A stretch of 17,684 bases of DNA from Gammaproteobacteria bacterium (GTDB lineage: Bacteria; Pseudomonadota; Gammaproteobacteria; SZUA-140), in contig JALSHQ010000230.1 in the NCBI GenBank assembly GCA_026982145.1, positions 1-17,684 on the forward strand, read 5' to 3'. The notes beneath the pieces were generated by a model, which worked only from the letters and a program-made list of their open reading frames with translations, had not been told where the DNA came from and ran no database searches. Of the stretch, positions 1 through 7,147 are shown piece by piece. Positions within the stretch are counted from its first letter, which is position 1. Each line of letters opens with the position of its first letter. The position numbers and the translations under genes are program-made.

Positions 1-158
1 AGGTGCAGCATATGGTGGCAGCGCTATTAAAGCTAACAGCATCCCCCGCAGCAGATGCGGCCGATGCGCTCGCCTGCGCACTGTGCCATAGTCATACCCG
101 CCAGTCGTTGGATTACATGACGGCAGTCCGTGTGGCGCGCGAAGTGGCGGCACAATGA
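1..158 (+). CDS. ruvC: RuvC Holliday-junction resolvase, C-terminal part only
   Basis: This is the 3' end of ruvC; the start lies before the window. The readable frame (codons from position 3, stop TGA at 156-158) gives about 51 residues beginning VQHMVAALLKL, followed by a stretch with DAADALA. This matches the C-terminal part of RuvC, whose last catalytic aspartates lie in the DAADAL helix. RuvC is the dimeric endonuclease that cuts Holliday junctions held by RuvAB. The stop codon overlaps the ruvA start as ATGA, which implies translational coupling and the usual ruvCAB operon order. Identification rests on a short stretch, but context and motif agree. Confidence 0.9.
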   Translation, partial: VQHMVAALLKLTASPAADAADALACALCHSHTRQSLDYMTAVRVAREVAAQ

Positions 159-766
159 TCGGCCGTTTGCGTGGGCAGGTGGTGTGGAAGCAGGCACCGC
201 AACTGTTGATTGATGTGAATGGCGTTGGCTATGAAGTTGAGGCGACGATGAGCACTTTTTACATGCTGCCGCTCGAAAATAACGAAATCACTTTATATAC
301 CCACCTTGTGGTGCGTGAAGATGCGCAGTTGCTTTATGGTTTTGCCTCAGAAGCCGAGCGCGCCATGTTCCGTGGTTTGATCCGCATTAATGGGGTGGGC
401 GCAAAGCTGGCGCTGACCATTCTCTCCGGTATGTCGATTAATGATTTTGCCTGCTGCATCCGCGAAGGCGATAGCGTGACCCTGACCCGCCTGCCCGGCG
501 TTGGTAAAAAAACCGCCGAACGTTTGATCATTGAGATGAGAGACCGCCTTGATAAATTAATGATCGGGGGCGTAGGCGTCGCTGCCGTTGAGCCAATAGG
601 CGCAGCGCCGCAGCGAAAAGATGCGCTGGGCGATGCGGTCAGCGCACTGGTCGCACTCGGTTACAAAGCCGCCGAGGCGAGCCGCATGGTGCGAGTGGTG
701 AAGGCTGAAGGGCTCAGCAGTGAAGCGATCATTCGCGCTGCGCTGCAAGCGACGGTCATAAAATGA
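155..766 (+). CDS. ruvA: Holliday junction branch migration protein RuvA
   Basis: The 203-residue protein has the normal RuvA length. RuvA binds four-way DNA junctions as a tetramer and loads the RuvB motor. Visible features are the N-terminal OB-fold (MIGRLRGQVV, then LYTHLVVREDAQLLYGF at about 47-63, with the acidic pin residues E55 and D56), two helix-hairpin-helix motifs (INGVGAKLAL at 78-87 and LPGVGKKTAERL at 113-124), and a C-terminal RuvB-contacting domain (ALGDAVSALVALGYKAAEA, about 157-175) after a flexible linker. The ATG overlaps the ruvC stop by three bases and no strong ribosome site is seen, so initiation is probably coupled to ruvC translation. ruvB follows after 16 bp. Confidence 0.97.
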   Translation: MIGRLRGQVVWKQAPQLLIDVNGVGYEVEATMSTFYMLPLENNEITLYTHLVVREDAQLLYGFASEAERAMFRGLIRINGVGAKLALTILSGMSINDFACCIREGDSVTLTRLPGVGKKTAERLIIEMRDRLDKLMIGGVGVAAVEPIGAAPQRKDALGDAVSALVALGYKAAEASRMVRVVKAEGLSSEAIIRAALQATVIK

Positions 767-782
767 ATAGAGCCATCAGCCG

Positions 783-1829
783 ATGATTGAGACGGACCGC
801 ATGATCAGTGCTGAACAGCACAACGAAGATGAAGTGATTGACCGCGCCATCCGCCCCACCAAGTTGGCAGACTATATTGGCCAGCCCGCAGTGTGTGAGC
901 AGATGGAAATTTTTATTGAAGCCGCGCGTGGCCGCGGCGAGGCACTCGATCACACCTTGATCTTCGGCCCGCCGGGGCTGGGCAAAACCACCCTCGCCAA
1001 CATCATCGCCAATGAGGTGGGGGTTAACTTGCGCCACACCTCCGGCCCGGTGTTGGAACGCCCCGGTGACCTCGCCGCGCTGCTGACCAACCTTGAACCG
1101 CGCGATGTGCTGTTTATTGACGAGATCCATCGCCTGAGCCCAGTGGTGGAGGAGGTACTCTACCCCGCGATGGAAGATTACCAGCTCGACATCATGATTG
1201 GTGAAGGGCCGGCTGCCCGCTCCATCAAGCTCGACTTGCCCCCTTTTACGCTGGTGGGTGCCACCACCCGCGCCGGTTCACTGACCGCCCCGCTGCGTGA
1301 CCGTTTTGGCATTGTGCAGCGGCTTGAATTTTACGGCATTGATGACCTTTGCTCGATTGTGACCCGCTCCGCGCAGATCATCGGCATGGAGATCGCCCCG
1401 GAAGGCGCGCGGGAAATCGCACGGCGTTCACGCGGCACCCCGCGCATCGCCAACCGGCTACTGCGCCGGGTCAGAGATTATGCTGAAGTGAAGGCCGATG
1501 GCCGCGTGACCGCAGCAGTGGCCGACCTTGCATTGACCATGCTCAATGTCGACGCATGCGGTTTTGATGCGATGGATTGTCGCTTGCTGATGACCATCAT
1601 CGAAAAATTTGATGGCGGGCCAGTCGGGGTTGACAGTCTGGCGGCCGCAATCGGCGAAGAGCGCGGCACGATTGAAGATGTGCTGGAACCCTTTTTGATT
1701 CAACAAGGGTTTATCATGCGCACCACCCGCGGACGTCTGGCGACACGCCACGCCTACCACCATTTTGGCTTAACAGCGCCGCAACGAGAAGATCGTATTC
1801 CACTTCAAGAGAGGCCAAATGGCGAGTAA
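783..1829 (+). CDS. ruvB: Holliday junction branch migration ATPase RuvB
   Basis: The 348-residue AAA+ protein is the hexameric motor that drives branch migration on RuvA-bound junctions. Motifs in order are Walker A GPPGLGKT (62-69), Walker B FIDEIH (111-116), sensor-1 segment GATTRAG (159-165), arginine-finger segment LRDRFG (171-176), sensor-2 region RGTPRIANRLLRRVRD, and a C-terminal winged-helix domain ending near RGRLATRHAYHHFG. The ATG at 783 is chosen because the N-terminus MIETDRMISAE aligns with E. coli MIEADRLISAG; an in-frame ATG at 801 would remove conserved residues. No clear Shine-Dalgarno sequence precedes it, which fits coupling with ruvA 16 bp upstream. All catalytic motifs are intact. 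Confidence 0.97.
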   Translation: MIETDRMISAEQHNEDEVIDRAIRPTKLADYIGQPAVCEQMEIFIEAARGRGEALDHTLIFGPPGLGKTTLANIIANEVGVNLRHTSGPVLERPGDLAALLTNLEPRDVLFIDEIHRLSPVVEEVLYPAMEDYQLDIMIGEGPAARSIKLDLPPFTLVGATTRAGSLTAPLRDRFGIVQRLEFYGIDDLCSIVTRSAQIIGMEIAPEGAREIARRSRGTPRIANRLLRRVRDYAEVKADGRVTAAVADLALTMLNVDACGFDAMDCRLLMTIIEKFDGGPVGVDSLAAAIGEERGTIEDVLEPFLIQQGFIMRTTRGRLATRHAYHHFGLTAPQREDRIPLQERPNGE

Positions 1830-1944
1830 TGGAATTGAACGAATGCGATCGTCATCACAATCTTTGTCGCACATCACGCTCGTTTTTATAAAAATATCGG
1901 GGTATGATACTGCCCCATATGTTTCACAGGACTGCGCTGTTTAA
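1819..1944 (+). CDS. possible 41-codon small ORF overlapping the ruvB end
   Basis: An ATG at 1819 lies inside the last codons of ruvB in another frame, with AGAGG at 1810-1814 four bases upstream. The frame stays open for 41 codons, to TAA at 1942-1944. I recognise no family. The position is where ybgC usually starts after ruvB, so it could be a remnant start of a lost ybgC or simply chance. The candidate tolQ promoter lies inside it, which argues against it being under protein-level selection. Confidence 0.15.
   Translation: MASNGIERMRSSSQSLSHITLVFIKISGYDTAPYVSQDCAV
1903..1908 (+). promoter_or_regulatory. candidate -10 box for the tol-pal operon
   Basis: TATGAT differs from the consensus TATAAT by one base and lies 132 bp upstream of the tolQ start, in an A+T-rich patch after ruvB. 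No good -35 hexamer is found at 16-18 bp. Gene spacing makes a tol operon promoter in this gap likely. The box also sits in the loop of an imperfect inverted repeat (ATATcGGGG at 1894-1902, CCCCATAT at 1913-1920), which could be an operator. Confidence 0.35.
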
Positions 1945-1956
1945 GAGAGAAGATTT

Positions 1957-2001
1957 GGGCAGTAGCGCGCTCGGTTTTTCGAGTGCAAAGGTGCTGCGCC
2001 C
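1957..2001 (+). promoter_or_regulatory. long imperfect stem-loop in the ruvB-tolQ gap
   Basis: GGGCAGTAGC (1957-1966) pairs with GCTGCGCCC (1993-2001) with one bulged A and one G-U pair. Inside it, GCGCTCG (1967-1973) pairs with CGAGTGC (1980-1986) with one G-U pair around a six-base loop. CTCCTGTTTTT follows at 2002-2012, so the structure could be a weak ruv terminator or an attenuator or leader for tolQ. The CTCC right after the stem is complementary to the GGAG ribosome site of tolQ (2030-2033). The role is inferred; the pairing is seen in the sequence. Confidence 0.5.
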
Positions 2002-2040
2002 CTCCTGTTTTTCCAGAATACTTTTTGATGGAGACACCTC

Positions 2041-2715
2041 GTGACCCCCGATATGTCGTTGATACACCTGATTACTGGTGCGAGCTTTCTCGTGCAGTTG
2101 GTGATGTTGTTACTGCTCGTGATCTCACTGGCATCGTGGGCGCTGATTTTTCGCAAACGTAAAGAGATCAAAGATGCGCAGACGGCGGTCGATGCATTTG
2201 AGTCGCGTTTCTGGTCTGGCATCAGCATGGATGAGCTGCATAAACAGGTCGCCGGCAAGTCGGATGAGATGAAGGGTGCCGCCATGATCTTTGAAGCGGG
2301 CTTTCGCACCTTTGTGCGCCTCCATCAGCAGGAAGGGATTGAGCCGCGCGAAGTGATCGACGGCACACAACGCGCCATGCGCGTCGTGATGAACCGCGAG
2401 ATCGAACAACTGGAAAGCCACCTCTCTTTTCTCGCCACCGTCGGTTCAACCAGCCCTTATATCGGGCTGTTTGGCACCGTCTGGGGCATCATGAACTCTT
2501 TTCGTGCGCTGGGCAATGCCAACCAAGCGACTTTGGCGATGGTGGCACCGGGTATTGCCGAAGCGCTCATTGCCACCGCGATGGGGCTCTTTGCAGCCAT
2601 CCCTGCGGTGGTCGCCTACAATCGCTATGTGACGGATGTGGATCGCTTAGTGAACCGTTACGATAATTTCCTTGAGGAATTTTCGTCGATTCTGCATCGT
2701 CAGGCACACAGCTAA
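2041..2715 (+). CDS. tolQ: Tol-Pal inner-membrane motor protein TolQ
   Basis: The 224-residue protein is the MotA/ExbB-family stator subunit that works with TolR to use the proton-motive force and drive TolA during outer-membrane constriction. Three membrane segments are visible (about 15-36, 134-155 and 169-192), with a large cytoplasmic loop between the first two. The family signature VGSTSPYIGLFGTVWGIM (134-151) and VAPGIAEALIATAMGLFAAIPAV (168-190) include the channel threonines T146 and T179. The start is GTG at 2041, preceded by GGAG at 2030-2033 with seven bases of spacing. ybgC, often the preceding gene, is absent here. tolR follows after 44 bp. Confidence 0.97.
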   Translation: MTPDMSLIHLITGASFLVQLVMLLLLVISLASWALIFRKRKEIKDAQTAVDAFESRFWSGISMDELHKQVAGKSDEMKGAAMIFEAGFRTFVRLHQQEGIEPREVIDGTQRAMRVVMNREIEQLESHLSFLATVGSTSPYIGLFGTVWGIMNSFRALGNANQATLAMVAPGIAEALIATAMGLFAAIPAVVAYNRYVTDVDRLVNRYDNFLEEFSSILHRQAHS

Positions 2716-2750
2716 GCTTGTGGTTGATATGAATGTAATTTCAGTGGCGA

Positions 2751-2759
2751 GGGGGGGGG
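2751..2759 (+). repeat. G9 homopolymer directly upstream of the tolR start codon
   Basis: Nine consecutive G residues (preceded by GA at 2749-2750 via CGA) abut the tolR ATG at 2760. The run must also act as the tolR ribosome-binding region, since no other purine-rich site lies close. Tracts of this length are prone to slipped-strand length change. A deletion of one G would join an upstream ATG (2729) in frame with tolR. Confidence 0.9.
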
Positions 2760-3188
2760 ATGGCAAACACTAAGCGTGCCCGCAAGCGACCAATGTCTGA
2801 GATTAACGTCGTCCCCTATATCGATGTGATGCTGGTGTTGCTGATTATTTTTATGGTGGCCACGCCGCTGATGACGCAAGGGGTGAAGGTTGATCTCCCG
2901 CAGGCGACGGCCGAGCAAGTGGAACAGAATGACAAAGAGCCACTAGTGGTGACGATTGATGTGGATGGTCTCTACTATTTAAATGTAGGCGACGACCCCA
3001 AAACAGGGATCGACCACGAACTGTTAGTGCAGCGCGTAGCGGCGGTACTGCGCTACCAACCGGGGACACCCGTGCTGGTGCGTGGCGATGCGGCCGTGAA
3101 CTATGGTGCGGTCGTTACTGCAATGGCACTGCTGCAAAAAGCAGGTGCGCCGAGCGTCGGGCTGGTGACTGATGTGCTTGATGAATAG
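2760..3188 (+). CDS. tolR: Tol-Pal inner-membrane protein TolR
   Basis: The 142-residue protein is the ExbD-family partner of TolQ. It has a short basic cytoplasmic N-terminus, SEINVVPYIDVMLVLLIIFMVATPL (13-37) as the single membrane helix carrying the proton-path aspartate D22, then a periplasmic domain ending AGAPSVGLVTD, like the E. coli AGVKSVGLMT terminus. Length matches the family. The ATG at 2760 follows a run of nine G residues that must serve as the ribosome site; an in-frame stop at 2736-2738 rules out a longer form in the present frame. It lies between tolQ (44 bp gap) and tolA (27 bp gap) in one operon. Confidence 0.96.
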   Translation: MANTKRARKRPMSEINVVPYIDVMLVLLIIFMVATPLMTQGVKVDLPQATAEQVEQNDKEPLVVTIDVDGLYYLNVGDDPKTGIDHELLVQRVAAVLRYQPGTPVLVRGDAAVNYGAVVTAMALLQKAGAPSVGLVTDVLDE

Positions 3189-3215
3189 TGGACAGGTAAA
3201 AGTGGGTCGCGTCGC

Positions 3216-4178
3216 TTGAACGCCCAGAAAAAATCGATCACCAGTGAGGCATCATTTTTTGCACGAATGGTGAATTCGCCACGTTTTCTATTTTATTCCA
3301 TTTTGGTGCATGTGCTGTTTGTCTCTTTGATTGTGATGAGCCTTGACTGGAAGAGCAAGCCGACGCCAGTTCCGCATGTGATTAAAGCGACGATGGTGGA
3401 TGAGTCAAAAATCAAAGAGGAGATGGAGAAGCTGCGCCTTGCTGATGAGAAAAAGGAACAATTAGCGGCTGCGCAGCAGAAAAAACTGGATGATGCTAAA
3501 GCGGCGCGCCAACAGGAAGAGAAGAAAATCGCGGAGCTGAAGAAAAAGCAGGAGGCCGAGCGCCGCAAGCTTCAACAAGAAGAGCGGAAGCGTATAGATG
3601 CTGAAAAGCAGCGTAAGGCCGAAGAGAAGAAGCGCGAAGATCTCAGGAAAAAACAAGTCGCAGAAGAGAAACGGCTGAAGCAGCAGAAACAGGAGCAGCT
3701 GAAAAAGCTCAAGGCAGAAGAGGCGCGGTTAGAGAAGCAGATGCGGCGGGAGGAAGCGCAACGTATTAAGCAAGCTGAAGCGCGCAAAAAAGAGCAGGAG
3801 CGTGAGCGCATCCGTCAGGAAGAGGCGCGCATTCGTCAGCAGCAGATGGCAGAAGAGCAGCGCCGGCTCGATGCGGCACGCGAGCGTGAGTATCAGGGGG
3901 TCGTCGATAAACATGTTGAAATCATTCGCCAAAAGGTCAGCCGAAATTGGCTAAGCCCAGCGGGGTCGATGGCTGGGCTGGTTTGTACCGTGAGGGTGCG
4001 TATAATCCCGGGGGGCGAGGTGCTTGATGTGCAGGTTGTAAAGAGCAGCGGCAACGCGCTGTTTGATCGTTCAGTGGAGACAGCCGTATTTAAGGCCTCG
4101 CCACTGCCACTGCCGGCGGATCGCGCGCTGTTTGATCGTTTCCGCGTGCTGGAATTTATTTTTGATCCTGAGGATTAA
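3216..4178 (+). CDS. tolA: Tol-Pal transperiplasmic protein TolA
   Basis: The 320-residue protein links the TolQR motor to Pal and TolB at the outer membrane. Domain I is the membrane anchor FLFYSILVHVLFVSLIVMSL (24-43), keeping the S28/H32 pair of the TolQR-contact motif. Domain II (about 64-225) is a long K/E/Q/R/A-rich coiled coil with many repeated EEKK- and QEEAR-like blocks. Domain III is a TonB-like C-terminal fold from EYQGVVDKHVEIIRQKVSRNW to the end. The start is uncertain: TTG at 3216 gives 320 residues with only a distant AGG, while ATG at 3267 (MVNSPRFLF) still keeps the whole membrane helix. The charged, repetitive domain II may vary in length between strains. Confidence 0.94.
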   Translation: MNAQKKSITSEASFFARMVNSPRFLFYSILVHVLFVSLIVMSLDWKSKPTPVPHVIKATMVDESKIKEEMEKLRLADEKKEQLAAAQQKKLDDAKAARQQEEKKIAELKKKQEAERRKLQQEERKRIDAEKQRKAEEKKREDLRKKQVAEEKRLKQQKQEQLKKLKAEEARLEKQMRREEAQRIKQAEARKKEQERERIRQEEARIRQQQMAEEQRRLDAAREREYQGVVDKHVEIIRQKVSRNWLSPAGSMAGLVCTVRVRIIPGGEVLDVQVVKSSGNALFDRSVETAVFKASPLPLPADRALFDRFRVLEFIFDPED

Positions 4179-4181
4179 ACA

Positions 4182-5483
4182 TTGAAAGTTATTTTGCGTC
4201 ACTTATTACTATTGATGATGTTCCTAGCGGGAAGTGCTCAGGCCGCACTGACGATCGAGATTACCCAAGGGGTTAAAGGGGCGATGCCGATCGCGATTGT
4301 GCCGTTTAGCTGGGAAGGGCCGATGACTCAAGCGCCGCTTGATGTGAGTCGCCTTGTGACGGAAAACCTCTACCGCAGCGGTCGTTTTTCACCCTTGCCA
4401 GAACATGACATGCTGGCGAAGCCGAATGACCCTTCACGAGTTAATTTCCAGAACTGGCGAGTGCTAGGGGTCGAGAACTTGGTGATTGGAAAGGTTCGTG
4501 CCACTGCAAACAACCAGTATATTGTTCAATTTGTACTATTTGATGTTTTCCGTAGCACCCAAATCACGGGGCAGACTTTTAATGTTAGTAAAACCACCGA
4601 TCTACGCAAGACAGCCCATCAAGTAAGCGACATTATTTACGAGGCACTGCTGGGTGAACGCGGTGCTTTTGATACGCGCATCGCCTATGTGACGCAGTCA
4701 TCAGACGCTTCGGGTAAACCGCGCTATTCACTGCAAGTGGCCGATGCCGATGGCCATGGGCCGCAGGCGATTCTCAATTCTCGTGAACCGCTGATGTCCC
4801 CTTCTTGGTCGCCGGATGGCAAAAAACTTGCTTATGTCACCTTCGAGGGGGGGCGCCCATCTATTTATACTCAGGATGTACGTTTAGGCAAGCGTGAGAA
4901 GATTTCTGGATTCCGTGGTATTAATGGCGCGCCCGCGTGGTCGCCAGACGGTACTCGGTTAGCGTTAGTGCTCTCAAAAGGAGGCAATCCAGATATTTAT
5001 GTGATGAACCTTTTAAACAAAAAATTGACGCGTTTGACGCGCAGTTATGCGATTGATACCGAACCCGTTTGGACTCCGAAGGGAGATGCGATAGTATTCA
5101 CCTCCGACCGTGGTGGGAAACCGCAGCTTTATAAAGTTTCACTCGCCGGGCGACAGGTTCAGCGCTTGACCTTTGAAGGGGAATATAATGCACGTGCCAC
5201 GCTTTCGCCAGACGGGCGAATGGTGGCGATGGTGCACGGTAACGGGAGCCGCTATCGAATAGCAGTGATGGATCTGGAAAACGGTGCGCTACAAGTGCTG
5301 ACGGATACCTCATTAGATGAGTCGCCAAGTTTTGCGCCGAATGGTAGCATGATCATCTACGCAACCGAGAGCCAGAACAGAGGGGTTTTGTCTGCGGTAT
5401 CTGTTGATGGGCGGGTACGCCAGCGGCTGGTGCTGCAAGAGGGTGATGCTCGTGAGCCGGTTTGGGCACCGTACAGTAAATAA
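4182..5483 (+). CDS. tolB: Tol-Pal periplasmic protein TolB
   Basis: The 433-residue periplasmic protein binds Pal and TolA and modulates Pal release from peptidoglycan. A Sec signal peptide is clear (MKVILRHLLLLMMFLAGSAQA, cut after A21). The N-terminal alpha/beta domain follows (IAIVPFSWEG, about 37-46), then a six-bladed beta-propeller with repeated WSPDG-type PD40 motifs (SWSPDGKKLAYVTFEGG, AWSPDGTRLALVLSKGG, WTPKGDAIVFTSDRGG, SPDGRMVAMV, FAPNGSMIIYAT). Translation appears to start at TTG (4182), three bases after the tolA stop, with GAGG at 4170-4173 eight bases upstream; no earlier in-frame ATG gives a signal peptide. Length and motif order are normal. Confidence 0.96.
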   Translation: MKVILRHLLLLMMFLAGSAQAALTIEITQGVKGAMPIAIVPFSWEGPMTQAPLDVSRLVTENLYRSGRFSPLPEHDMLAKPNDPSRVNFQNWRVLGVENLVIGKVRATANNQYIVQFVLFDVFRSTQITGQTFNVSKTTDLRKTAHQVSDIIYEALLGERGAFDTRIAYVTQSSDASGKPRYSLQVADADGHGPQAILNSREPLMSPSWSPDGKKLAYVTFEGGRPSIYTQDVRLGKREKISGFRGINGAPAWSPDGTRLALVLSKGGNPDIYVMNLLNKKLTRLTRSYAIDTEPVWTPKGDAIVFTSDRGGKPQLYKVSLAGRQVQRLTFEGEYNARATLSPDGRMVAMVHGNGSRYRIAVMDLENGALQVLTDTSLDESPSFAPNGSMIIYATESQNRGVLSAVSVDGRVRQRLVLQEGDAREPVWAPYSK

Positions 5484-5505
5484 TAAACAAGCACGAAATA
5501 CGCAA

Positions 5506-5511
5506 TATAAT
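5506..5511 (+). promoter_or_regulatory. possible internal -10 box before pal
   Basis: A perfect TATAAT occurs in the 45-bp tolB-pal gap, with TAAACA (four of six -35 matches) 16 bp upstream at 5484-5489. A transcript from it would start near the ribosome site of pal, giving a very short leader. The sequence is A+T-rich, so chance is quite possible. Confidence 0.25.
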
Positions 5512-5528
5512 AATTTTAGGAGTGATTG

Positions 5529-6122
5529 ATGAATATTCTCAGAAAGGCACTGATCGTGGTCGTACCTGTTATGTTTCTAGCCGGTTGTGCTAGTGCACCC
5601 ATAGATACCACGGATGAAGCTCTTGGTAGTGATAGCAGCGTAGAGAGCGGCCTAGATACCGGTTTTGGTAATGCCAGCAGTAGTGGTGACAGTGGCAGCT
5701 CAACCGAAGTGATGGGGCTAAGCAGTGACAGTGACATTAGCAGCAGCGAGTTTTCATTGGATGATAGTAACCCTGCTAATCTGCTTAATGTGCGTGTGAT
5801 CTATTTTGACTTTGACCGCAGCAAAGTACGCGCCGAGTTTAATGAGGTGATCGCGGCTCATGCCACTTACCTTGCCGATAACCCGGGTGCTTTGATGAAG
5901 CTTGAAGGGCATGCAGATGAGCGTGGCTCACGTGAATACAACATCGGCTTAGGTGAGCGCCGTGGTAACTCAGTGGCTCGCCATCTTGGTTTGCAAGGTG
6001 CAGCACGTGGCCAGCTCGATGTGGTAAGTTTTGGTGAAGAACGCCCTGTGGCAACGGGTCATGACGAGTCTGCATGGGCGTTGAACCGTCGCGTTGAAAT
6101 TGTTTACACCAAACAAAAATAG
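5529..6122 (+). CDS. pal: Peptidoglycan-associated lipoprotein Pal
   Basis: The 197-residue outer-membrane lipoprotein binds peptidoglycan non-covalently and is the outer-membrane end of the Tol-Pal machine. The signal peptide ends in the lipobox LAGC with acylated C20; the next residue is alanine, consistent with outer-membrane sorting. A Ser/Asp/Gly-rich linker spans about 30-82. The OmpA-like domain (about 86-195) shows VIYFDFDRSKV and the diaminopimelate-binding region EGHADERGSREYNIGLGERR, including D130. ATG at 5529 is preferred over the adjacent TTG at 5526 because AGGAG (5518-5522) then has six-base spacing. cpoB follows after 13 bp. Confidence 0.97.
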   Translation: MNILRKALIVVVPVMFLAGCASAPIDTTDEALGSDSSVESGLDTGFGNASSSGDSGSSTEVMGLSSDSDISSSEFSLDDSNPANLLNVRVIYFDFDRSKVRAEFNEVIAAHATYLADNPGALMKLEGHADERGSREYNIGLGERRGNSVARHLGLQGAARGQLDVVSFGEERPVATGHDESAWALNRRVEIVYTKQK

Positions 6123-6135
6123 AGGATAGCAGACG

Positions 6136-7098
6136 TTGAGAGCGGTGAGCAGTAAGCGACTGGGCTATGCCCTGTTGACGGTGGCGATTGGGACGCTGAG
6201 TCTACATTCTATCGCTTCGGCGCGGGATGGACTGCCGCCGATTCATGAGTCGTCAATATCGTCTGCGGTGGCTCCGCCGCCAGCGCCGCCAACGCCAACG
6301 TCTTCAGAGCGTAAACTGCCGCTGGAGCAGCGCGTGATTCGCCTTGAGCGTATGATGGAGAGTGGGGCGCTGCTTGAGATGTTGTCGCGCGTTGAAGATA
6401 TGCAGATGGAGGTGCAGACGATTCGTGGTGAGTTGGAGATGCAACGGCACGAATTTGAAGGCATTAAACAGCGCCAGCGCGATCTTTACCTCGATGTTGA
6501 CCGTCGTATTTTAGCGTTAGAAAAAGCAGCAAGCAGTGCGCCAGTTACGCGATCTGCTCCGCCACTCTCCACAGGTACGGCATCGACCGCTTCGTCTGTT
6601 ATTGCGGGCTCTGTATCACCATTTACATCGGCGCCATCAGCGCTGCCTGTTGTGGGTGGCGGCAGTGGTGAACCACCGGTTGCCTCTACAGCTGCGGCAG
6701 TGATCGACCCGCTGCAGGAGCAGTCCGCCTATCAGCAAGCGCTGAATATCCTGCGTGAAGGGCGCTACGATGAGGCGATTGTCGCTTTTCAAAGTTTTCT
6801 GAGCCGCTTTCAAGGCAGTCAGTATGCGGGCAATGCCCAGTACTGGATTGGCGAGGCAAATTACGTATCGCTGCGCTATCCTGAGGCGATTGATGAGTTT
6901 CAGAAAGTACTCTCCAGCTATCCGGCGAGTGCTAAAGTGCCTGATGCGATGCTCAAAATCGGCTACACTTTTTATGAGCTGAAGGAGTGGGAGCAAGCAC
7001 GTCAGACATTAGGCGAACTGGTTTCGCGTTTTCAGAAAACAACAGCAGCTCAGTTGGCAGAGAATCGCCTGCACCGCATGAAGCTGGAAGGGCATTAA
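6136..7098 (+). CDS. cpoB: Cell division coordinator CpoB (YbgF)
   Basis: The 320-residue periplasmic protein couples Tol-Pal activity to peptidoglycan synthesis (PBP1B/LpoB in E. coli) at the septum. A signal peptide ends near SIASA (cut after about A29). A Pro-rich patch (48-55) precedes a heptad-like coiled coil (about 61-131, the trimerisation region), then a Ser/Thr/Pro/Gly linker (132-190) and a C-terminal TPR domain with three repeats starting QSAYQQALNILREGRYDEAIVAFQSFL (about 196-222), ending RLHRMKLEGH. The start is probably TTG at 6136 with AGAGGA at 6121-6126; an in-frame GTG at 6145 is the alternative. It closes the tol-pal cluster. Confidence 0.93.
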   Translation: MRAVSSKRLGYALLTVAIGTLSLHSIASARDGLPPIHESSISSAVAPPPAPPTPTSSERKLPLEQRVIRLERMMESGALLEMLSRVEDMQMEVQTIRGELEMQRHEFEGIKQRQRDLYLDVDRRILALEKAASSAPVTRSAPPLSTGTASTASSVIAGSVSPFTSAPSALPVVGGGSGEPPVASTAAAVIDPLQEQSAYQQALNILREGRYDEAIVAFQSFLSRFQGSQYAGNAQYWIGEANYVSLRYPEAIDEFQKVLSSYPASAKVPDAMLKIGYTFYELKEWEQARQTLGELVSRFQKTTAAQLAENRLHRMKLEGH

Positions 7099-7147
7099 CC
7101 TGTCCAGTTTCATCGGGCTCAACTTAGCAGGAGTCACCACGTAAACG

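Noticed and set aside
3420..3900. Repetitive K/E/Q-coding sequence as a DNA tandem repeat
   Set aside because: The repetition is at protein level (TolA coiled coil) with no exact DNA repeat unit; it is normal for the family.
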